Part shown: positions 41,211-55,300 of the stretch, piece by piece
How positions within the stretch are numbered: position 1 is the first letter of the stretch
Layout of the letters: every line of letters starts with the position of its first letter
NCBI GenBank assembly: GCA_942486035.1
Contig: CALNXK010000104.1
Coordinates: 847,501-911,500 of the forward strand
Length of the DNA: 64,000 nucleotides
Direction: 5' to 3'
Source: Porites lobata
Lineage: Eukaryota; Cnidaria; Anthozoa; Scleractinia; Poritidae
Translations under genes and position numbers: made by a program
Notes under the pieces: generated by a model
Told to the model about the DNA's origin: nothing
What the model saw: the letters and a program-made list of their open reading frames with translations, nothing else
Databases searched by the model: none

Positions 41211-42699
41211 TATATTTGTTTTCATTTCTATCTCGTAGATAACCTGTACTGTCTTCTTCTTCATGATTTGTTATTTTGTTAGCGTTTGGAACGACACCAA
41301 GGGTGCTTAGCATTAACACGAACTAACCGAGTGGGAGTCTTTTATATGATCATAAAACTATTATTTGGTAGGTTGGACAACGAACTGCTACAAAGTATAT
41401 CAAAGTTTGCTGAACAGACTAAAAAAAATAAGAAAATTGCATCGCCAGAAAACACAGCGCATATTTTCCGTACCTTCTCGAACAGTACGTCGCAAACCAT
41501 TTGACTTGCTACAGGCTTAAAATGCTGCCGTTCGCACTTGTCAATTAACTAAGAATTGTTTGTATCTATACAAGTAATAACAACCGTAAAAAAAAAAATA
41601 ATAATAAAAAAAACAAGCAAAGGAAAACGTTCAAAACGTTCCATTTTTAATGGTTATTACTGCTAGGTTCGGATTATTAATTCTCGGCCCACAGGTATAG
41701 CATAGCATGTACATCAGTTGCTTTAATACAAGAAAAAAATTGTATATGTTTTTTGACTATATTGTTAACTTATGTATTTGACTTTTAAAAAACAATAAGA
41801 AAATGTGCTGTGTTACAAACCGGGATAGCTGTCTTTATAGTGACTGGATTTCTCTTTTTGCCACAGTTCAGATCGGATGAATGTTCAATCAATCCGATCA
41901 ATCGATCAATCAGTCAATCATCTTCATCTTCAGAATTTTCCAAATTGAGGCTTTACTAAGCACGTAAGCACTTCTCTGACGAAGCTTACTTATTTCATCT
42001 CGCATCCGAATTCAGGTTTTTTTAATACAACTGACTCTAAACTCGCTCTAAGAATACTTCTCTTTACTAGTTGTAAGAGGAGTAATTTTTCAGTAACTCT
42101 AAGGCGCGTGCGCGAAGCGAGTGATATGAGCGACCCAAGTGGGCGACGAAAACAAACCGAAATGACAGATTTCCCTACCCTGTTATGTGCTCCAACTAGT
42201 GAAATCCCCACCCTTTCAGATACCTGAAGCCTGAAAAAGGTATCCCTTTCTGGCGTAGCCACCGCGTAAAGGCCATTATGTATTATATTATTAGAAATTT
42301 CATAACTACCTCGCGTGTGAATTCACTGTTCATTACGTATGCAGGAATGCAGAGAATGATGAATCTACAACTACTAACGGATTTATATTTCGAATAAAAT
42401 TCATGAATCCAGTCTTAGGGGATACGCTTGAACTGGCTTGGCTGTAAAAATTTCGCACCTTGAATTCATGAAAACTTTGTTGTCTTTACCAAGTCAAGAA
42501 TTCTTGACAGAACTTTTGATGGAAATATTGCCAGGTGGTATCTACAAATGGTGGATAGCTTCTACAAATGGCAGATAGTCGAAAAAGGGCGACAAGTACT
42601 CTATTGCAAATTTGAAAGCACTATTCCACAAGATCAAGTAGATGATGTGAAGCTGATTCTGTCTTCCATGTTATCGATTATTGCCCTTTCTTCGATTAA

Positions 42700-42700
<1 letters not shown>

Positions 42701-42738
<38 letters not shown>
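42701..42738. repeat. (TA)n microsatellite
   Basis: About 38 bases of uninterrupted TA dinucleotide, roughly 180 bases past the stop codon of the minus gene, possibly inside its 3' UTR. Confidence 0.95.
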
Positions 42739-42741
<3 letters not shown>

Positions 42742-42919
42742 AAAGACTGTCATAGTAATGGAGTTATTGTACACTCTTCTTCTACATTTCCGAATCGGGC
42801 TATTTACCCGTAATTTTTTTCTATGGACTTCCCGATAATTGCTATCTAACACATTTACATAGCATGCACGTTAACCAATGAGAATGCTCGATTTGTGATA
42901 GGATACTAGTAGAATTTAA

Positions 42920-43380
42920 CTAAAGAGTTGTATTGATGTCACTGAGGTGAAGGGAGCAGTTATCTGGTGATGTCATCGAAACGCAAGCACTGTCAACACT
43001 TATGGCGTCATCAGCCTGATACATCGAAGATAGAATTTGTGACTGGCATCCCTCTTTTTGCTGACTGAGAATACTCTGTGCTGTATTATAGTGGATAGGT
43101 TGTTGTGGAGAATCGTCAGGCAAATATGCCACACCAGCTCGTTTTATATACTTGCCTCCTGGTGAATTTGCTTTTTCTTTGGATGATTTCCAAAGCTGAG
43201 CTTCTTGCTGTCTGTCGTTTTTCAGTTCATTCATCTCTCTCAATTCATTTTTCTTCTTATTCGTTATCAAATCAATCTTTCTGGACAGCTTGGAATAGAA
43301 AGCATAAACGAAATCGTTCATCTCTTTCACGAGGACTTCCTTATACACAAAATGTGTTGAGGATGCTTTCATCTCTTGAT
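42920..43380 (-). CDS. Minus gene last exon: cytoplasmic tail
   Basis: It opens DQEMKASSTHFVYKEVLVKE and continues with a basic helical stretch (SRKIDLITNKKKNELREMNE). The rest is Ser/Gln-rich and the stop codon occupies the lowest three bases. Helical start shared with the plus copy; the distal part has diverged. Acceptor TTTCAG at 43381-43386. Confidence 0.88.
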
Positions 43381-46300
43381 CTGAAATTTACGAAATAACC
43401 ATTTTCAGTGCCAAGCACCGGCTTTAACTTTGTTTGTTTTTATCGACCAACACCGCCCCCCAACCCCCCCTAAAAAAAAAAATTAAAATTAAAAAAGTTT
43501 AGGTGACTAGTTTTCTGTTCGTTCTACGAAAAACTTGTTATCTCCAAAGTTAGACTGCTAAATACTTTTATGTGACCCGAGTGGAAGTAAGCCTCGCTTT
43601 ACTTACACTGGTGATAGAGTTCTGCATGTCTTTTGCCGATATGACAACTTGACAGAGAAGGCTAATAGCCTTTCAAAACCTTGGCACCGACATTAGTCTG
43701 TCTCTCCTAAGTACATACTGGCTGTGTAAAATAAAGTCAGGGACAGCCAGCTGTTACCATTTTCTTTTGCTGACAATTGTTTCCAACATTTCACAGAAAA
43801 GAGAGAGCCGCTGTTCCTTCGGACTACCCCTGGACCGTTTGATTTAACTCGCTTTACTTACCCCAAAAGCTGCAAACTCAGGTATAGGTTTTGTTCATCA
43901 TACCTTTCTTTGCTCGTGGAACGAATACCAGACACTGATAGAAAAGGCCAATAATCACAGCCATTACCAAGAGACCAATCAGAGAAGCGACCGCAAAAAG
44001 AAACATTTGAGATGCAGGGTCAAATAGTCCAGTACTCTCAGCTAAACCGCCATCGGATGCCTATGGACATTAATGAAAAGCTTATCGGTTTTGAGTTTCT
44101 TTTGCTGATTAAGATGCATGCCAGTCCTCAAGAGTCTGCACGGACGGGCGTACCCTGAGGTAACATATCAAATGTTATCGCATCGATAGGTTTCCAGTTG
44201 TTATAGCAGTGGGCGGAAAGGCTACTTAGGGTAGGTTTTAATGACTACAAAGAACAGAAAAATTATTAAGAAGTAAGGGAAAAAAATGGCATCGAGTCCC
44301 AAATGACCTCGCGAAAACAGCCACAGCACCTGTTTTCGCCATGTGAATTTTAATGGTATGATGAGAGACTTTGCACATACATCGACAGCAAGCGAGCAAA
44401 CCCTCTGCGAATAAGTCAAAGTCAGGTCTAGCACGGAATTTTAAGGTCAATCACAAATGGCTAAAAGATGCGATAACTATTCGCAGCTGACCGCCTTTTC
44501 TAATTATTTAACTATCCTTACTTCAACTGTCTTTGTCTTGTTCTCTACAATTTTGTATATCTCGCTGATATGTAAGGCTATGTAATCACGGCATCTTTGC
44601 TCAACATTCCTTGCCGCTCCTGAAAGAACCACTCCATAATCAAATGGATAATCCAGAATGTCTTTCACAAACACCCTGTCGTCGAGAAGTGTCCCTTTGT
44701 TTTCGGCCGCCACATAAGTGTCCAACAGTGCGCCATCTATTTCGCCATCTTCTAATGCCACTCTGATCTCATCTAAATTTGTATACTTATGTTCTGAAAT
44801 TTACCGATCAATCAGTAAAACAATTAATCAATCGGTGACCGGTGACCATTATCCAATAATAAATTAAGCAATCAAAAAATAGTTGAGTCAATTTTCTTGA
44901 GTGTCTCCTGGTCCTTGTTCCGTGTCTTGTCAATATTTTGCATTCCGTCATTTGGTGACTGCACTCGACCAGATCACCAAGAAACTAACTAGTTGTGGCA
45001 TCATTCATGTGTTACAGATAATGTTCGTTATAAATTATAAATAAGCGACTTTTTTACGTCTTAAAATGCAGTTAATGTAATGTTTGGTATCCTTCACGCA
45101 AAACAGTTTAACACGGGTGTATGCTATTTAACTCAGGCTTGACAATCAAGCGTGACTTCGCAGTGTTTCATCTTTGCATGTTCCACGATCTCATTTTCTC
45201 TCAGACTATGACACACTCCCGTTTGCGGAAATTGTGAGTGTTTTTAAGCTCGTGGTTAAAAGACTGTCTTCTCTCTTCCCCATATTCTATCCCTCCCCAC
45301 TGTATCATTATTGCGACGTATGCATGTCCCCTCCTGCTTGATGTCGCCATTTAGCACCTGTCTCCTAATTGTGGAAGTTCCTGGATGTCACAGCAACCCT
45401 TCCTAGCAAAAAAGCTTAATCATGAATCTAACCCTTTTAAAAACGATGTTTTTATTAAATTCAAATGTTTTTGTCAAAAAAAAAAAAAAAAAAAAAAAAG
45501 GGGAATAATATCGGCTGTTACCTGTGTTTACTTTTCCGTTCTTCAGTATTCCTAAACGATATTCCGAAGAATTGTGTATCGCCCCAACCTGAAAAAAGTA
45601 TTTATTTTAAGAAATATCTCTTAGCGTAATGTTCTTAGTAGTTTGGCTTTTAATCAGCGAGCAACTACTTTTGAAAAAAATATCTCGTCTAAGGTGATAT
45701 TTGAGAAAATAAAGCAGTTTTGGAGCCGTTTTGTTATTTATCGGGACGTGAGATGCCCTAAAATTAAAACTGAACATCCTCGCCTATCGTCTCCCATGAT
45801 TAATTTTCTAAAACGTCAAAATATTGGTCAAAGAGTATTTGTCGTCTCTTTTTGGCACTAGGTGGGAAAGAAGAGAATGGGGAACTAGTCATGCTAACAA
45901 GTATTGAGTGTCGGTACTAGTTTGCTGTCGCCCTCATTTTCATTATAACAGTCTTAGCGGTATCGGTGTTATGCATTAAGAGACAATAAACTATGTCGAT
46001 ATCAACGATTATGTATAGTTTCATTCTAATACGATAGTTCTCTAATATGCTGAAGAGGACATTAAAATTGTCGACATGAGGTATCGAAAGCTTCCATGCA
46101 AATTTAAATGCCGATCTGTAAGAACTTACTTTGGCGCCATACAGGGTGATGTCCTTCTGCACGTTTACGGAGGTTAACGAAGAGGCGATTGCGCCCACGA
46201 GAATTCCGATAATAACGAGTCCTGTTAAAGTCCACACTATACCGAAAATACGGGCTGGAATGGACCTGGGTGATCGATCTCCATACCTGTAAAATAACAA

Positions 46301-49300
46301 AAAGGATCAAAAATATGATAACTGTACTTTTTAAAATATTTTATTGCTAATGAATCACCAAAGGTTATCAATGATAGAATTGAGGGGAAAATTTTTTTTT
46401 TTTTTTTCAACAAGATTGAGAAAATCTTTACTGTCTTTGTAAATTTACGATTTGAGGTAAAATAAAGCGAAGAAAAGTTACCGAAAATATTTACAGGAGA
46501 AAAACCATCGTATATGGAATGCAACTTTTCGACAGGTACTAGGCCAACGTCCACGATATATCACTGTGTAATAATGTGCCTCAACTGTGCTTTGACAGAA
46601 TGCATTGATAGATCTCTTAAAACGACATGTAAATGAGTGAAGAAAACACGGTTATCACACTATGTAACATTACCCGACAGTTGTCATTGATACGAAAGAC
46701 CACCAAAATCCCTCACCAACACCTTTCATAAAACCAGGTGGAAATTCATCTGGATTAGACCTTGTATCCTGCAAGCAACGAATCTCGTATCATTCGTTTC
46801 ACTACAAATTACACATAACAGCGTAAAATGCATCATGATACTTGGTTCAGTAACGTTGATGCAGGGGAAATGTTCACGTTATTTGTTGCTTTGACTAACT
46901 TACCAAGAGCCAAATTATAAATCCAGATATGAAAGCAAAGCATGCAGACAACACCATCAACGGAGCGGTACCCAATACAGCCATTACCATGTTCAAAGCG
47001 GCCTTTCCGGGGGGCCTAGCAGTTGCAATGAAAGCTATTCCAGGGGACTCCACCAAATTGATATACGGATTGTCTCCCATAAACTTTGTGACGTAACGAT
47101 TACCGTAGATAGGAAAGGTAATCTGTGGAACGTCATCCATGTCATCAAGAACTTGTAATATGCCCCTTTTGGCTGCGCGTTCTCCCTTGCCGTTGGTCGC
47201 TGTATCGATGGTTGTATCGCCATGAGCGGGACAGTAGCCACAAGCATCGTGTACCATCTTTGTGACAATTCCACTAAAAAGTCCTTCAAGCCTATCGTCT
47301 TCAGTGACCTTTAAATATGGAAATGTTGACCAGTAGTTTGTGTACAGAATTTTGGGGCAGCGGCAGCTTTCTGTTGATAACAGTATAGGAAGATCATATT
47401 TAGGTTGAAAACGGGTGAATAAGCACTGATTTGAGTGATCTGAGTTGGGAATATTGATTGTGATTTACTTTGGAACTGAAGAGACTAAGATATGCAAGAA
47501 ATATAAAATTCCAGAACTCCAAACATCTGTTAAGCATTACAAGTTGTTATTTTGTTTAATATTTATACTATGCGTTGGTTTCTTTCAGTTTAGAAGCTAA
47601 ATTGCCGGTTGCAGGCTTCGGTATACATGACATCAGTATCAAGACAGTTCGTAACAAAGGCTTCTATAACTTTATTTGAAGCGTCTTTCTTCTCGCATTC
47701 CGAGTCTTTCACCCACGAACCAGGGGCCCTGGTAACGAACCTGCGTTGTACGATGCTCACTTAGGCCATTTAGAGATATCCTAGGGTTTGGCTTGCATTT
47801 CTAGACAAGAAAGTAGGAAGAAGGGGTTATCAAGTTCTTGACCTTATCTCAGACGTCACTCAGCTCGTGAGTGCTTTTTTAATATATATACCATTATTTT
47901 CTGGGAAAAATTTATTTGAAACACCCTACTGAAACCAAACGTCTTCTGCGGTTCATTTACCTACCTGCGTAGACATATTCAGTATAAGGCCCCATTCCTG
48001 CTTGAGTAAACGCTGCTACTTTAATCTTGTACCTTGAATATGTTTGAACTGGGAGAAGAACTGACATCTCGCTTTCTATAACGGTTATGGTTTCTTCCTC
48101 TGTCTCAAAGATGGACCTCTCGGCGGTCCAAATTCTTTGATATTTTATGGAATAACCTATCAGAAGTCCGTTGACGTGACCATCTGGAACGGGAGTCCAT
48201 GTAACCGGTATGGTCGCTTCTGAGGTAAAATTATCTGCTTCAATACTCTGTGGTGGTCTGTCCGGTACTTTACAGAGAAAGAAAAGTAACGATCAGCGAT
48301 TAAAATGATATTTCACAAGGACAAAATTTTACCAGACCCTGACAATCCATGATACAACAGTTACAGTTAATAGAAATGAAACGTTTTATTTGTTAAAGGC
48401 GCCTTCCAACCCTTCCTTTCCCCTCCCCTCAGACCCGTCGCATGTCTGCTCTGCAACAGCTGAAGTCACTGAAAAAGACTGAACAAAAGAGTAGACATGG
48501 ACTTGACAGAGAACAGTCGTGATATTGTAGTTTAGTAATACAGCTTTGATCTTTTATAATGTCTCATTTATCTTCTTAGTTTATTGAGCAAAAACAATGG
48601 GCTATGCGCACGATTTTGGTGACCAACTGTTCGCCAAAAAAGGGTCCAACGCTTCATTTACCGTTACAGTTTCTCTAAACTCGTGTATGCACGATGACAA
48701 AATTTGATCTATTTTGTTACGGCTGTGATCACCAACACCGTGCACTTAGCTAATCGCGGTGTTTGGCGTAGAAAAAGAGATCATCTTACTCAATAAATGA
48801 TAATTGATAGTTTGAGCATCGGCATTACGGCAAACGGCAAACTACTATGAATTTCCTGTTAAAAAAAAGGGGCCAAATCCTCCCCCCTTGCCAGACCATG
48901 GGCTCTATATAAAAGTAGCCGGGTTGTTAGGTCAGCGGTTTTTTGGGAAAATTCAAAATGGTGAACGAAGATTCGAACTCGACAGAGGGAAGAAGGTCAT
49001 TTAACAATTTTATTGGCTCAGTTGGTTTTAAATGAGGACAAATTATTTAGCAACTTTGGTTACGTCGCAAAATTGCACAAAAATGCTATTTAGAAACCTT
49101 ACTTTTGTTGTACAATTTATATGTTTTGGCATCAAACCAAAAAAGGTTTTTGCTTTTTCGAGCAACTTTAATTGAGCAACTTTCGTTATAAAAAGCAGCT
49201 TTTGATTGTTTTTTGAGCAACTTTGACCAACATTTTGAGCAATTAGTGGAAAATCTCGAGCAACTTGTGGAAAGCCCTGAGAAAACCTTTTCGACCGGTT

Positions 49301-52300
49301 AAACCATTATAACATGAATCGTAAGTGCCCTGAGCTTAATGAGATTTCTCCTCATTTTATTCATGACATAAAAACAAAAGGCAATGATGTCATCGACGTC
49401 AATGTCTTCCATTTCAAACTAATGAGATTCCACTTCAAAAAAACATATATTTTCATCCTTATACCACTACTTGCGTGTCAATGATAGAAGAACAAGGCTA
49501 TTAAAGATTAGTGACTGTACCAAATATCATTTTTAGAACTGAACCGAGCTTGCAACTTACGTATAAATAGCCTTTAAAAAGCTATACTACAAAAAGTCAG
49601 AGAAGGAGAAGGATAAAAGCAACCATCTGCTTTAATGTTCTAACTGTCTTGTAAAATGTAGACAGAACTATACTTACCATCACCCCAAGTGTAGGAAGTA
49701 GCAGAGTATTCTTTCCCACATCCTTTAGAAGTTCTGGCACAAACCACGACTTTGTATCGTGTAAAATATTCCAGATCACTTAATGTGATTGTAAATGTAC
49801 TTGAATCCAGAGTTATGGTTTGCCAGGCGTGAGTTGAGCCGTCATCCTTGGTATACCTTACCTCGTATCCCAGTAGAATTCCGTGTACGTAAGAGTCTTC
49901 GATTGCATACCAGGACACGTCAATCGTACTGGAACTCGTGGATTTAACAACTGTATTTGGTGGACTTTGACTTGGGACTGACAAAAGGAGAATGGAGAAA
50001 AATACTTTAAAAAAAAACCTGGGAGGACTGATTTAGTAGAATTTCAAGAGCAAATCAGAATCTCAAGCCATTGCACAAGGTAGCTTGTTTCAGCGGTAAA
50101 TTCCAAATTAGATAAAATGGTTAATGTGTACTGATGTTCTGGTATTGACAACTGGGCAAGTTGGGTGATTTTCAGACTTGATTAAATGAAGCTTTCCTAT
50201 TGGTTCATTTTGATTTAGTTAGAGATCGCATGAACGGTGCGCATGATGCGAAATCCAAAATATGGGCCACTGCTTCTATATCTATACCAAAAGGACAATA
50301 ATCTAACAAGTTTGAAAGTATGTGAGACTGCAACCACGTGATCACGAAGATTCATTTTTTTTTTTTTACTTTTTTTCTGTACGACATTAGATTCCTTATT
50401 ATGTTGGGCAGTTATCAGATGAGCAAAGCTTTATCAAGAATTAAATTGACCTTACCATCTTCCTGCGTTCGTAACGAGAATGGTTGACTTGAAACTCCAT
50501 TCCCCTTATCAGTAAAAGTAAACACTCGAATTTTGTAGTTTGTAAACTTTTCCAGATCCTCCAAAGTTGCTTCAAGTGGTGCCGGGCTTACGGATTTTAG
50601 GAAACCTATTTGAAAAATCTCCCCTGTTTTCTTATACACAATACCATATCCAAGAAGAGTACTATTAGCAGGATTTAGTTGTGTAACTTCTGTCCATTTC
50701 AGGTAAATAGTTGTTGATGTATTACTGACTGCTTCTGTTATCGCAGGAGGTTGACTTGGTACTACAAAGTAAAATAAGGTATTAATTTCACACAAAAGTG
50801 GGCATGATAACAAAATAGCTTGTCAAGTATATATGTATTTTATCACAGAGTCCTGCAGACCCATGTATATTTTGAAAGTGAAGAAAATTTTCTTTCAGAA
50901 GAGCTACCAAAATTATGGGATATGGCAAATTTGTTACTTCACGGGTCGCATTAAGTGCGATAATTATGCAAAATTTTGTAGAGTGTTGAAAACTTTAATA
51001 TGACTACTTCTGAGCAGGTACAATTTAGGCATCGCGTCTTCAAATACAAATCCATTTACAATATAACTTGAAAAACCCTGACGATATAACTAAAGCATTA
51101 TACGTACTTTTAGCAAAGACTGATTTTATTGTGGTGACGTAATAGCAAAGATGTAACAGACACAAACGAGTGGAATATTAAAAAATATGTTAAATCCTTT
51201 CAAGGTTAACAAATACGAGTTTCTTCCGGTTTCTTTAAGGCACAACAAGATAAGTGTAGATACAACACATTTTGTAGCAATCGGTACCTGAGCAAAGTGT
51301 TTACATCAGCTCAGTCTTCACTGGATTCTAGCCAGCTGGACTGAAAATTCGTCTTTAGTGACTCGATCATCTATTTACGCTTATATGATATTTTCAAGAA
51401 GGAAGTCATCCTCGTCAACAAAGTTTATCTCTTCACTGTTTCGATCATTTCCAAAGGAAAAATGGACTTCAATACCTACATTCGCAGCCACCATTTTTAA
51501 ATGGCTGAGTTTATAAGTATGAAAATAATAAAAAATACATACATGCACCTGAATATGGCGTAAACCGTTTCCAGTTAATACAATATTAAAATTCTCACTG
51601 TTTTAAATTGATGAAGACTCCGATGGAAGTATGCGCAGTAGTCTACTCACAGGTAGCCCAATTGAGGCTCCCAAATACACATAATGGTATTTTATCAGTC
51701 TTCACCTTTCGTACATTTAATTCCAAGTCATAACTCTGCAAAGTTGTCGGTTTATACCTCATCACTCGAGGGTCGGAAAAGATGTTTTGGATGCTAGAGT
51801 TCCATTCTGTGTTCATTTTCTGTATAAAAGATCTTTCCACCAGTTACTTCAATGGTGTCTTTTTACCATCGTTAGAAATTTAAACCGTCTGAGAAGCGTC
51901 GGTTGGTTGAATCGGCTTTGCTTGAAAGGACTTCAATGATCTTGACATAATGGTAAGCTTTGTTTAATTTAATATTTTCAATGTTCGTTTCTCATTTCTT
52001 GCTCGCGAGAGGGTGCGCGTTCCAGCTTCTTCTTCTTCTTCTTCTTCTTCTTACTATTAAAACTGCTTTGCCACACCTCATTTGTTATTTTTTAAAAGGG
52101 GCCATAATATACGATGGAAAGGATATATACAACATGAAACTAAACATAGTCTCCAACAACATTTTAAGTCTATTCAGACACTAACTATTTTAGTACGCAT
52201 AAAAAGCCTAGTGTTAAGTTGCCGAGGTTAGAATGGACGCAGAAAGAGGAACGTACGTGGAACAGCCGCAAGAAGACAGTGAACAGTACACTTCATCCCT

Positions 52301-55300
52301 TTTCTGATTTAAAGTTTACGATTGCGTTGCCAGCTCAAAGTGCTCCAAAATTAAAAGCGTTGTAGGTAAGTCTAGTCATTGTAAGACCCAAGGCGGTAAG
52401 TTTGAATTATTTTCGTCATTTTATCAACAGAAGGGAATGGTTTTGAATGCTGGATAATTTCAATGCCAATTGAAAAAAAGGTATGAACTTTCTTATCATA
52501 GTCGTGCGTATCTGCTTTACGTGGTTCGAAAATGATTAATTGCGAGATTCAGTGACAAGGGTAACGCTAGTATATATGCATGCTAACTGCTAAACAATAA
52601 AGGCATTTTGCACGATAGCGACATGAGCTGACTACAAGAATGCTTTAACAATTTTTCTTATGGAAAGTATGGCTTTTTCCATTGAATGCTCACCAAAGTT
52701 AACAAATTCTGATTAAAAAAGGAAAAAGAATAGTGGTATTCTTAAAGTTGTAGTCGAATAAAATAATTGTGGAAATAACGCTAATCTAGCTATTAATGTA
52801 GAATGATTTGAGCACAGGTAGCCTAAGCTCACTATGGGTGCGTTCACACTTAGTACCAGGGCACTAGTGCCCGGGCACTGGTACAAAATGGTGCTTTGTT
52901 CACACTCTGGGTACCCAAGTTGTCTTTCTTGTCTTTTTAAACAATGAACAAAAAGAAAAGGACAAATGCAATGCAATTTCGCTCAGTTATAGGGAAATAT
53001 GATAATTGTCATACAACGTCTTCTGATTGTTGCCCTGCGAATAATTAATTAGCTAAGTAAAATAATGTTGTTCAGGGTTTTCATAGTGAGCTTCGGCAAC
53101 CTGTGGGTTGAGTACTCAGAACTTCCTTACCGTAGTTGCTTGAAATGTTTATTAGCACTGCTGGACTACCACCTAACGTTCCTCCACTTTCAATTTGCTC
53201 TTGCATTGTGACGATCTGTAGCGCGTCTACTGCCGCGTAACTGACGTTAAAGCTGACAACCACACTTCCTTTTCTGAAAGTTGAAGCAGAAGATAAACAA
53301 TCAATGAATGAAAATTTTGAAAAGAAAGGAAGCCATTTGTACTATTCATCTGTAGGTTCGGGTTCCAGCCACACGTCGTGTTGCCTTCATATGCTTTAAA
53401 CGAGAAACGTCACTGATTTAGGCTATAGCGGATAGCTTTCGCGTCGGTACGAAAATCTTATCGGATGAGGTTTCTGTTAACTTGTACTAATGGTATATTC
53501 GGCGCGATTTCTGTTGCTCGGAGCAAAGCTGCAGCCGCGCCGACCGCTAAAGTGGATAGTCAGATATCAAATACATTAGCCTGAGAAAACAGCCGACATT
53601 TGGCGACGCTACCACTGGTTTCCCCTCCAAATGACGTCTGAGAAACAAGCGCAGAAATTCCATACTGATGACACGTCACAATCCAGATCTTGCTTGTGCT
53701 TCTTATTAGGTGAATCAAATTTCCCACACGGCACGATTAAAACAGAAGCACTACCCAGACCTGGGTAGTGACGCTACAGATACATGGGTGTTCATACTTC
53801 ACCGTATAGTTTTTCGTTTCCGCTCGAAATTCCACTTGGTATTGTGTGAATATAGCCTAAGTCTGTCTATCTAGGGATCAATTTTATTAACTAGAAATAC
53901 GTAAATCGCAAGTTCTGGCGCTGCTCTTCGGAGGAACGGCAAGAAGTAATTAAGAAGGCAGGGAAATAACTAAAGGCAACGGGGAATAAAATGAATAAAA
54001 TGAAAAAGACATATATAAAGAAACAAAACAAAACTACAATAGGTAAAAAATATATATATTAAACGAAAAGAAAAAAACAAACAACAACAGCAACAACAAC
54101 AAAAAAGGGAAGAGAAGAAGAAAAAAGAAAATATAAGTTCCGCCGAGAATCGAACTCGGGACATCTTGCATGCCGGGCTATTTCGTTGCCATTGCGTCAA
54201 GTGAGGACATACTACGAATTGGGCGATAATTAAAAAATTAAGAAGCTTGACTGTGCTCTGTACCGCTGAATAATAAGAGGCTCTCACTTGTAAACACAAC
54301 ATTTCTGTATATCAATAATCTTGAAACTAAAAAAAAAAGTCATATAATTTGGACGGTTTATCTTAAGACTTAAATTTTCTCAAAAATTTATCGAGCGGTT
54401 TAAAAATTATTCGCTAATTTGTTAAAGTAGACCGGAAAGTGTACATTACCGCTAACAAGAGGGCCCCGATACATACTAATCAAATCCTTCTTTCTAGCAA
54501 TCTGCTGGAGGTATCTCCGTGATCTTTCACACACATTTTTAAAAAGATTGAGACTACTATGAGGTGAAATTGCATGTCAAAAGCGCTTCGTTTAGTACAG
54601 GTAACAGTCGCACATCAAGATTGTCCATTTTTTTCCGTATTTCTAACAATAAAAACTTCTTCCCAAAATATCTCGATAACCCTCTTAGAGATTTCGCTCA
54701 AAATTCACGAATATCGAGGCGGCTATTGTAGGAAAAAGCTCCAGTAAACGATTTTGGAAGAACAGTTCCCAGTGCCGAGAAATACCGCTGCAAGTAAAAT
54801 AGGTAATGGCGTCATTTCATTGCTATGACAACTCCGATGTCATTGCAACCCTGATCATAACAAATTTTCATCTTTATCTAATATAACTGTGGTGATAATT
54901 TCTCCTAATCTTTGTTTATGGTGACGTAGTTTATGCTCAAACTTGGGAGTTGATGACCCTGAAAAACTGCATCGAGCCACCTTAATGTTTGTTTTATGAT
55001 AAAGAATCCGTTAAATTTCCTCGCATTGCAACAAACTTTATTTTCAGAGAGTGTCGTCCGAATGGTCTACACTCTCATAAAACATGGTTAAATAAGCCAC
55101 CAATCCTTTTTAGAATGGCCAAATAATTTGTTTGGTTGAACACAACAAAAGCTGTCAAATCGCCAGAGCAGAGTAATGAGGTAATGTAACGGTGCCTGGG
55201 TGGATGCTACTCGCAGGGTTGTCAAGGTTACGCATTGCATTCTTCTGCAGTTCGGGGCTCTACCGGCCTCACAGGCACTTCTCCAAGCTCTTCTCTATTG

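Larger units (their letters stand above)
37367..42919. other. Convergent intergenic region, repeat-rich, no gene supported
   Basis: Between the two 3' ends I see only repeat material: a copy of the dispersed repeat (38155-38450), a MITE (40885-41210), a TA microsatellite (42701-42738), poly-A and G runs, and anonymous sequence. Open frames of up to 168 codons (37399-37905) and 118 codons (39545-39901, minus) lack domains, splice context or a paralogue. Confidence 0.55.

Noticed and set aside
44222..44450. Two overlapping 70-codon frames in the S2-M4 intron of the minus gene
   Set aside because: No splice context and no counterpart in the plus gene.
51643..51840. Candidate extra exon between SEA and FN3-1 of the minus gene
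   Set aside because: The reading frame has no recognised domain and its possible acceptor gives an in-frame stop; the SEA and FN3 exons already join in phase without it. It could be a repeat fragment.
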